DNA from: JBDSSS01 sp039928615
Lineage (GTDB): Bacteria; Actinomycetota; Actinomycetes; Actinomycetales; Dermatophilaceae
NCBI GenBank assembly: GCA_039928615.1
Contig: JBDSSS010000070.1
Span: forward strand, 1 to 16,730
Reading direction: 5' to 3'
DNA length: 16,730 bases
Made by a program: the position numbers and the translations under genes. The notes beneath the pieces were generated by a model. That model did not search any database. It was not told the origin of the DNA and saw only the letters and a program-made list of their open reading frames with translations. Positions 1 to 5,560 of the stretch are shown piece after piece (the stretch's first letter is position 1; each line of letters begins with the position of its first letter).

Positions 1-1
1 G

Positions 2-592
2 GCCGGGGGCGGTCGTCAGGGTCACCACACCTATGCCGAGGGTGGCTCGGGCGCCTCGTCCGAGCCCGGCGCCGAGGACGAGTTCGACCACACATCGGGC
101 GCGCCCGAGGGGTCGACGGCAGGCGACGCCGACGCCCCGTCCGAGGGCGAGGCCCTCGCCGAGGAGGACACCATGGCGGCGACGCTGCTCGTCGACCTGC
201 AGCGACTGCAGGCCGAGTACGTCAACTACAAGAAGCGGGTCGACCGCGACCGCGAGGTCATCCGGGCGACCGCGATCTCCGGCGTCGTCGAGTCGCTGCT
301 GCCGGTCCTCGACGACATCCACATGGCCCGTCAGGCCGGTGACCTCGCGGGGGGACCCTTCGCGTCGATCGCCGACAAGCTCGAGTCGGTGCTGAGCCGG
401 CAGGGCGTCCAGCGCGTCGGCAACGCCGGCGAGGAGTTCGACCCCAACGTCCACGAGGCGCTCATGCACGTCGAGGCAGAGCTGCCCGAGGGGACGACGG
501 GGACGACCGTGGTGCAGGTGCTGCAGCCCGGCTACCGCATCGGCGAGCGGCTCGTCCGCGCCGCGCGGGTGTCGGTTGCCGACCCTGCCTGA
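2..592 (+). CDS. grpE: GrpE nucleotide exchange factor of DnaK (5'-partial)
   Basis: GrpE is the cytoplasmic dimeric co-chaperone that releases ADP from DnaK. The frame is open to the left edge of the window with no start codon, so the N-terminus is missing; 196 residues are visible. The first ~55 visible residues are acidic, Gly/Ser/Glu-rich and probably disordered, as is usual for actinobacterial GrpE. A helical part follows (LLVDLQRLQAEYVNYKKRVDRD), then the C-terminal beta domain with the family signature FDPNVHEALMHV and the typical ending QPGYRIGERLVRAARVSV. An internal ATG at 173 would give 139 residues, but the acidic tail in the same frame argues for a start further upstream. It is followed by dnaJ and hspR in the classical actinobacterial dnaK-grpE-dnaJ-hspR order. 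dnaK is presumably just outside the window (inference). Confidence 0.96.
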   Translation, partial: AGGGRQGHHTYAEGGSGASSEPGAEDEFDHTSGAPEGSTAGDADAPSEGEALAEEDTMAATLLVDLQRLQAEYVNYKKRVDRDREVIRATAISGVVESLLPVLDDIHMARQAGDLAGGPFASIADKLESVLSRQGVQRVGNAGEEFDPNVHEALMHVEAELPEGTTGTTVVQVLQPGYRIGERLVRAARVSVADPA

Positions 593-599
593 GCGTGTG

Positions 600-629
600 G
601 CCGCCGGGTCGGGAGACCGGCCCGGCGGC
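600..629 (+). promoter_or_regulatory. GC-rich hairpin between grpE and dnaJ
   Basis: GCCGCCGGG (600-608) pairs perfectly with CCCGGCGGC (621-629), a 9-bp stem around a 12-nt loop that could add TC/GA pairs inside. It starts 7 bases after the grpE stop and lies 50 bases before dnaJ. No U-tract follows. Within a co-transcribed operon it may be a partial terminator, a processing site or a 3'-end stabiliser for the upstream dnaK-grpE message. The role is inferred; the structure is seen. Confidence 0.55.
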
Positions 630-678
630 ATCCGTGACACTGTGACAACCCAGCCGACGAAGGACGGGGTGCGCCGAG

Positions 679-1704
679 ATGGCTAGCCAGGACTGGTTCG
701 AGAAGGACTTCTACGCGATCCTCGGCGTCCCCCAGGACGCGGACGCCGCGGCGATCAAGAAGACCTACCGCAAGAAGGCTCGCACGATGCACCCCGACCA
801 CAACGTCGGGGACGCCCGTGCCGAGGAGCGCTTCAAGGAGGTCGGCGAGGCGTATGCCGTGCTGTCCGACCCCGAGAAGCGTCGTGAGTACGACGCCGTC
901 CGGGCGATGAGCCACGGCGGGGCGCGCTTCACCGCGGGCGGACCCGGCGGTGGCGCGGGCTTCGAGGACGTCTTCTCCGGTTTCGGCGCCGGTGGGCAGC
1001 CCGGTGGCGGCCGGGTCCGGTTCGGCCAGGGCGCCGGTGGTGCCGGTGCCGGCCAGCCCGACCTCGAGGACCTGCTCGGCCAGATGTTCGGTGGCGGTGC
1101 CGGCGGCGCGGGAGCCCGGGGCTACGGCGGCTTCGGCGCGCCGACCGGTCCGCGCGCGGGGCAGGACGTGACGGCGAGCACGAGCATCGGCTTCCGTGAC
1201 GCCGTCGAGGGCTCGACGGTCAGCCTCAGCTCGCCCGATCTCGGCACCGTCAACGCACGCATCCCCGCCGGCGTCAAGGACGGGCAGCGGATCCGACTGC
1301 GCGGCAAGGGCCGTCGTGGCGACCCCGGCGCGCCCGCCGGCGACCTCATGCTCACGGTGTCGGTCGAGAAGCACCCGGTGTTCGGACGCGAGGGCGACAA
1401 CCTCACGGTCGACCTGCCGGTGACGTTCGCCGAGGCGGCGCTCGGGGCCACGGTCTCCGTCCCGACCCTCGACGGGTCCTCGGTGCGGGTCAAGGTCGCC
1501 CCGGGCACCCCCAGCGGACGCGTCCTGCGCGTCCGTGGCCGCGGGGTGAAGCGTGGTGAGACCACAGGTGACCTGTTGGCCCGCCTCCAGGTCGTCGTCC
1601 CGCAGCGCCTCACCGATGAGGCCCGTGAGGCCATCGAGAAGATGGCAGCGGCCGAGGAGGGGCACGACCCGCGCGGTGAGCTCTTCGCGAAGGCGCGGGG
1701 CTGA
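679..1704 (+). CDS. dnaJ: DnaJ-family Hsp40 co-chaperone without zinc finger
   Basis: 341 residues. The N-terminal J domain (about 10-75) carries the essential HPD motif at 38-40, which stimulates DnaK ATP hydrolysis. A long Gly-rich G/F-like linker follows (about 79-160), then the two beta-sandwich C-terminal substrate-binding domains (about 161-330, including RIPAGVKDGQRIRLRGKG and GDLLARLQVVVP). There is no cysteine in the protein, so the four CxxCxGxG zinc-finger repeats of class A DnaJ are absent; the architecture is class B (CbpA/DnaJB-like). The ATG at 679 is preceded by a GAAGGAC ribosome-binding sequence at 659-665, somewhat far away. Position between grpE and hspR identifies it as the operon's DnaJ. 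The stop overlaps the hspR start, suggesting coupled translation. Confidence 0.95.
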   Translation: MASQDWFEKDFYAILGVPQDADAAAIKKTYRKKARTMHPDHNVGDARAEERFKEVGEAYAVLSDPEKRREYDAVRAMSHGGARFTAGGPGGGAGFEDVFSGFGAGGQPGGGRVRFGQGAGGAGAGQPDLEDLLGQMFGGGAGGAGARGYGGFGAPTGPRAGQDVTASTSIGFRDAVEGSTVSLSSPDLGTVNARIPAGVKDGQRIRLRGKGRRGDPGAPAGDLMLTVSVEKHPVFGREGDNLTVDLPVTFAEAALGATVSVPTLDGSSVRVKVAPGTPSGRVLRVRGRGVKRGETTGDLLARLQVVVPQRLTDEAREAIEKMAAAEEGHDPRGELFAKARG

Positions 1705-2162
1705 TGGTCGGCGTGCGGGGCGCGCACCCCATGGGCAGCGACGACGAGACCCCGGTCTTCGTCATCTCCGTCGCGGCCGAGCTCGCCGGGATGCACGCCC
1801 AGACCCTGCGCCAGTACGACCGGCTCGGGCTCGTGTCGCCTTCGCGCACCCGGGGCGGCGGGCGGCGCTACAGCGGCCGCGACGTCGCCCTGCTCCGTGA
1901 GGTGCAGCGGCTCTCCCACGACGGCGTCTCGCTCGCCGGCATCCAGCAGATCCTCGACCTCGAGAACCAGGTGGCCGCCCTGCGCGCGCGCGTGCAGGAG
2001 CTCTCCGCGGAGCTCGACTCCGCCCACGCGGCCCTCATGGTCGGCACCCGGGTGTTCGCCGCCGGCTCACGCGGCGACGTCACGGCCGTCCGGCCCGGCC
2101 AGCGCCCGGCGCGCACCATCGCCACGCAGGCCCTCGTCGTGTGGCGGCCCTCCGTCCACTGA
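1704..2162 (+). CDS. hspR: HspR, MerR-family heat-shock repressor
   Basis: 152 residues. A MerR-type winged helix-turn-helix (VFVISVAAELAGMHAQTLRQ, 18-37, then YDRLGLVSPSRTRGGGRRYS) is followed by a coiled-coil segment (about 84-110) and a tail ending TQALVVWRP, typical of HspR. HspR represses the dnaK operon and clpB by binding HAIR inverted repeats, with DnaK acting as co-repressor in Streptomyces (established for the family). The ATG at 1704 overlaps the dnaJ TGA by one base and has AAGG about 10 bases upstream, fitting translational coupling. A second ATG at 1731 would remove nine residues and is possible, since conservation begins near residue 18. A matching HAIR site lies in this window upstream of clpB. 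Confidence 0.95.
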   Translation: MVGVRGAHPMGSDDETPVFVISVAAELAGMHAQTLRQYDRLGLVSPSRTRGGGRRYSGRDVALLREVQRLSHDGVSLAGIQQILDLENQVAALRARVQELSAELDSAHAALMVGTRVFAAGSRGDVTAVRPGQRPARTIATQALVVWRPSVH

Positions 2163-2171
2163 CCCCCCACG

Positions 2172-2181
2172 GAGTGCACTC
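2172..2181. repeat. 10-bp perfect palindrome GAGTGCACTC
   Basis: A perfect 10-bp palindrome 10 bases after the hspR stop and 12 bases before the candidate -35 of the kinase gene. Its GAGT...ACTC halves resemble the inner part of a HAIR site but with a 2-base instead of a 7-base spacer. It could be an operator for the kinase promoter; this is speculation based on symmetry and position. Confidence 0.3.
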
Positions 2182-2193
2182 GCCACGACGCGA

Positions 2194-2222
2194 TTGTCGG
2201 AGCCCCGGTCGGGTGTCAGGAT
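2194..2222 (+). promoter_or_regulatory. Candidate sigma-70-type promoter of the hybrid kinase gene
   Basis: TTGTCG (2194-2199) and CAGGAT (2217-2222) are separated by 17 bases and resemble a housekeeping actinobacterial promoter (TTGACn/TAnnnT), though the first T of the -10 is missing. It would give a leader of about 70 nt before the GTG at 2299. Confidence 0.35.
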
Positions 2223-2272
2223 GGACAGGCCTTCAGCAGCGAGGGCAAGACGTTGACCTCGTCCCGACCGGG
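2204..2272. repeat. Spaced 10-bp inverted repeat in the kinase leader
   Basis: CCCGGTCGGG (2204-2213) is the exact reverse complement of CCCGACCGGG (2263-2272), 49 bases apart. The left arm sits in the spacer of the candidate promoter and the right arm in the leader, 26 bases before the start codon. It could form an mRNA stem only if transcription starts upstream of the left arm; otherwise it could be paired operator half-sites. GC-rich composition makes chance occurrence possible. Confidence 0.3.
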
Positions 2273-2298
2273 AGTGGCCCGCGACAGCAGGAGAGCAC

Positions 2299-5200
2299 GT
2301 GAAGACCAAACCCCTCCACCGGATGGTCGGGCTGCCTGACACGGAGCTGGGCCGACTCGTGGGCGAGACGGACTGGTCGCGCACCGAGCTGGGGCCGGTC
2401 GCCGAGTGGCCGGACGCCCTGAGCGCCAGCGTGCGGCTCTGCCTGTCGTCGCGCTTCCCGATGCTCGTCTGCTGGGGCCCGGACCTCGTGATGGTCTACA
2501 ACGACGGCTACCGGACGGTGCTCGGCGAGCTCAGGCACCCGACGGCGCTCGGGGCGGCGAGCCGTGACGTGTGGGGCGACGTCTGGCACCAGGTCGCCCC
2601 GATGCTCGAAGGCATCATCGCCGGGGATCCCGCCACGTGGTCCGAGGACCTGCCGATGGTGATGGAGCGCTCCGGCTACACCGAGGAGGCCTACTTCACC
2701 TTCTCGTTCAGCCCGATCGTCGACGACGCCGGAGAGGTCGGGGGGGTCCTCTGCGTGACGACGGAGACGACGGACCGGGTGCTGGCAGAGCGTCGCACGC
2801 GCACGCAGCTCGCCCTCGCGGGTGCCCTCGTCGGCGCGGCCACCCTGGCGGACGTGCGGTCCACTGCCGAGTCGGTGCTCTCGGGCAACGTCGACGACCA
2901 CGGCCCGGTGCGCGTCCTGCTCGGCGCCGACTCCGAGGTCGATCCCGGACCCGCCGCCGAGGTGCCCGGCGGCCCGACGGCCGCGATCCACCGCCTACCC
3001 ATCGTCGAGCCCGCCCGGGGTGAGGTCGTCGGCTGGCTCGTCCTCGCCGAGAGCCCCCGCCGACCCTGGGACGAGGCCGTCCAGGCGTATGCGGCCCTCA
3101 GCGCCGCCCACATCGGGGCCGCAGTCGGCGGCATCCTCCGTCTCGAGGCCGAGCACCAGCGGGCCGAGGCGCTCGCGCAGATGGACGCCGCGAAGTCGGT
3201 CTTCCTCGCCAACGTCAGCCACGAGCTGCGCACCCCGCTGACCCTCATCGCCGCTCCGGCGCTCGATGCCCTCGCCGACGAGTCGGTCCGGCTCGCGCCC
3301 GAGCAGCGCCAGCGGCTCGAGGTCGTGCTCAGCAACACCGACCGCCTCGGTGTGCTCGTCGACCGGCTGCTCGACGCGTCCCGGCTCGACGCGGGGGCGG
3401 TCGTGGCCCGCCGGGTGGAGACGGACGTGACGGGCCTGCTCCGCGGCCTGGCGTCGTCGTTCCGCCCCGCCATCGAGCACGCGGGGCTGCGCTTCAGCCG
3501 CCGTTGCGCCACCCTCCCGGAGGTCGTCCACACCGACCCGGAGATGCTCGAGCGCGTCGTGCTCAACCTGCTCACCAACGCCCTGCGCTACACCTCCGAG
3601 GGGTCCGTCCAGCTCCGGCTCCGGCCGGTGACCGCGGGCTTCGAGGTCGCCGTCGAGGACACGGGTGCCGGCATCCCCGAGGAGTCCCTGGGCACGATCT
3701 TCGAGCGCTTCGAGCAGCTCCCGGAGCACCGCGCGGGCCGCCCCCGCGCCGGTGCGGGCATCGGGCTGTCGCTCGTGCGCCAGCTCACGGAGCTGATGGG
3801 TGGTCGGATCTCGGTCCGGTCCGAGGTGGGTCGGGGCAGCTGTTTCTCGGTGTTCTTGCCCTACGGGTCGCCAGACCCGGGCGCCCCGCCGCAGGAGCGC
3901 TCCATCTCGACCGGCCCGGCCGAGGCGATGGTGCGCGACGCGCTGCGGTGGGTCGATGACGGTGCCGAGCCGCAGGCCCCGGTCTCCACGACCGACGTGC
4001 CGCGACCCGTCCTGCTCCTCGTCGAGGACGACCCGGAGATGCGGTCCTACCTGGCCGGTCTGCTGGGCGAGGACTACGACGTGCTCTCGGTCCCCGACGG
4101 GGTCGCGGGGCTCGAGGCCGCGGGCCGGGTCGCCGTCGACCTCGTCCTCGCCGACGTGATGATGCCGAGGCTCGGCGGGCTGGGGCTCGTGCGTGCGTTG
4201 CGGGCGGAGCCGGCCACCAGCGGGGTCCCCGTCGTGCTGCTCTCCGCCCAGGCGGGAGTCGAGTCGAGCGCGTCCGGCCTCGCCGAGGGGGCTGACGACT
4301 ACGTCGCCAAGCCCTTCGCCCCCGCCGACCTCAAGGCCCGGCTCGCCGCCAACCTCGCCCGGGCGCGGGCAAGGTCGCGCGACGGCGCCTGGCGCCGCGT
4401 CGTCCTGTCGGCCCTGCGCGACCCCCTCGTCATCACCGACGACGAGGGCACGGTCGTCGAGCTCAACGAGGCCTTCACCCGCACCTTCGGCTGGGACCTG
4501 TCCGCGGGTCCGATCGGCCGGCCCTACCCGTGGTGGGTCGACCCGAGCGAGGACCCCGAGGCCACGACGTCGCCCGCGCGCGCGTTCGAGGCGCTGCGCT
4601 CTGGCGAGCGGGTCTTCGACGAGAGCCGCCGCTTCCGGCGCCGCGACGGCTCGATCGCCTGGGTGTCGGTGGCCGCGGCGATGGTGCCCGAGTCCTCCGT
4701 CAGCCCCGCGCTCATCCTCGGGGTGATCCGTGACGAGACCCGGGCACGTGAGGCCCTCGTCCGGCGCACCCTCGCGGCGCGGGTCGCCGACGAGCTCACC
4801 GGTACCGAGGACTTCGCCCAGGCGCTCAGCGCGGTCGTGACGGGCCTGAGCATCCTCTTCGAGGGTGACGTCATGGTCCGCTACGCCGACGAGCACCGCG
4901 ACGTCATCCTCACGCGCGACGGCCCGGCCCTACCCGACGAGCTCGACCCGGCCCTGCGCGACCTGCTGAGCAGCGCGGCGGCCGAGCCGCCCGACCCGTC
5001 CGTGCTGTCTGCGGCCGCGAGGAGGAGGATGCCCGCCGGGTCCTCCGGCCATGACGTCTCGCTCGTGCCCGGTCTGCTCATCTCCGCGGCCACGTCGGGC
5101 TCCCGGTGCGCTGTCTGGGTCGAGTTCGAGCGGCCCCGGGTCGTCTCCCCGGACGAGCACGTCGTGGGGGACCTGCTGGCCCAGGCTTTCGTCCAGGCGG

Positions 5201-5433
5201 CCGACCGGGTCGCCGTGCACCACGACCTCGCGGTCCAGGAGCGTCACCTCAAGCTCGCGATCGAGAGCCACCGGATGATCGGCCACGCGGTCGGCGTGCT
5301 GATGGAGCGTCACCGGGTCACCGCCGACCAGGGCTTCGCGATGCTCCGGCAGGCCTCGCTCGACCGCAACATCAAGCTGCGCGAGATCGCCCGGCGGGTC
5401 ATGGAGACGGGTCTCGAGCCGACCGAGAGCTGA
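2299..5433 (+). CDS. Soluble hybrid sensor kinase: PAS-HisKA-HATPase-REC-PAS-GAF-ANTAR
   Basis: 1044 residues with no membrane segment, so a cytoplasmic sensor. Domain order: PAS-like (about 40-165); a poorly defined GAF-like region (about 166-285); HisKA with H-box SHELRTPL (phosphoacceptor His308); HATPase with N-box NLLTNALRYT (Asn427 region), G1 DTGAGIPEE (from D454) and G2 GAGIGLSLV (485-493); receiver with acidic D577/D578, phosphoacceptor D619, S649 and K671; second PAS (about 698-815); GAF-like (about 820-965); C-terminal ANTAR (about 984-1038, core AIESHRMIGHAVGVLMERHR). All catalytic residues are present. ANTAR domains bind dual-hexaloop RNA hairpins and prevent transcription termination, so the output is probably RNA binding rather than DNA binding. 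The GTG at 2299 has AGGAG at 2289-2293. It lies between hspR and clpB. The signal and RNA target are unknown. Confidence 0.9.
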   Translation: MKTKPLHRMVGLPDTELGRLVGETDWSRTELGPVAEWPDALSASVRLCLSSRFPMLVCWGPDLVMVYNDGYRTVLGELRHPTALGAASRDVWGDVWHQVAPMLEGIIAGDPATWSEDLPMVMERSGYTEEAYFTFSFSPIVDDAGEVGGVLCVTTETTDRVLAERRTRTQLALAGALVGAATLADVRSTAESVLSGNVDDHGPVRVLLGADSEVDPGPAAEVPGGPTAAIHRLPIVEPARGEVVGWLVLAESPRRPWDEAVQAYAALSAAHIGAAVGGILRLEAEHQRAEALAQMDAAKSVFLANVSHELRTPLTLIAAPALDALADESVRLAPEQRQRLEVVLSNTDRLGVLVDRLLDASRLDAGAVVARRVETDVTGLLRGLASSFRPAIEHAGLRFSRRCATLPEVVHTDPEMLERVVLNLLTNALRYTSEGSVQLRLRPVTAGFEVAVEDTGAGIPEESLGTIFERFEQLPEHRAGRPRAGAGIGLSLVRQLTELMGGRISVRSEVGRGSCFSVFLPYGSPDPGAPPQERSISTGPAEAMVRDALRWVDDGAEPQAPVSTTDVPRPVLLLVEDDPEMRSYLAGLLGEDYDVLSVPDGVAGLEAAGRVAVDLVLADVMMPRLGGLGLVRALRAEPATSGVPVVLLSAQAGVESSASGLAEGADDYVAKPFAPADLKARLAANLARARARSRDGAWRRVVLSALRDPLVITDDEGTVVELNEAFTRTFGWDLSAGPIGRPYPWWVDPSEDPEATTSPARAFEALRSGERVFDESRRFRRRDGSIAWVSVAAAMVPESSVSPALILGVIRDETRAREALVRRTLAARVADELTGTEDFAQALSAVVTGLSILFEGDVMVRYADEHRDVILTRDGPALPDELDPALRDLLSSAAAEPPDPSVLSAAARRRMPAGSSGHDVSLVPGLLISAATSGSRCAVWVEFERPRVVSPDEHVVGDLLAQAFVQAADRVAVHHDLAVQERHLKLAIESHRMIGHAVGVLMERHRVTADQGFAMLRQASLDRNIKLREIARRVMETGLEPTES

Positions 5434-5488
5434 GCGCGCGGGTCAGGCTGCGGCGGGCGAGCGGCTTACGTCACAACGGCGTCGCGCA

Positions 5489-5517
5489 CGAAGTTGAGTG
5501 GAATAGACTCAACTTCG
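5489..5517. promoter_or_regulatory. HAIR operator (HspR binding site) upstream of clpB
   Basis: An inverted repeat with perfect 11-bp arms around a 7-base spacer: CGAAGTTGAGT (5489-5499) - GGAATAG - ACTCAACTTCG (5507-5517). The core TTGAGT-N7-ACTCAA matches the established HspR HAIR consensus CTTGAGT-N7-ACTCAAG except for the outermost base pair (G/C instead of C/G). It ends 43 bases before the clpB ATG, exactly where HspR-controlled clpB genes carry it. The repressor is encoded in the same window at 1704. A TAGACT hexamer (5504-5509) inside the site fits a -10 TAnnnT element that HspR would mask; no convincing -35 was found. Confidence 0.93.
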
Positions 5518-5560
5518 ACGAGGTTGTCACCGATGACCTCATCGAGTCCCAGGAGACCTC

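Noticed and set aside
173..592. ATG at 173 as the start of grpE
   Set aside because: The same frame is open to the window edge and encodes an acidic tail typical of GrpE N-termini, so the gene very probably starts upstream.
2995..4896. Long minus-strand open frame opposite the kinase gene
   Set aside because: The kinase frame has all catalytic motifs; the antisense product is rich in Arg, Gly, Glu and His and has no domain pattern.
5494..5522. TTGAGT of the HAIR site as a -35 box with a downstream -10
   Set aside because: At 17-18 bases downstream the sequence is GACGAG, with no resemblance to TAnnnT; the TAGACT inside the site is a better -10 candidate.
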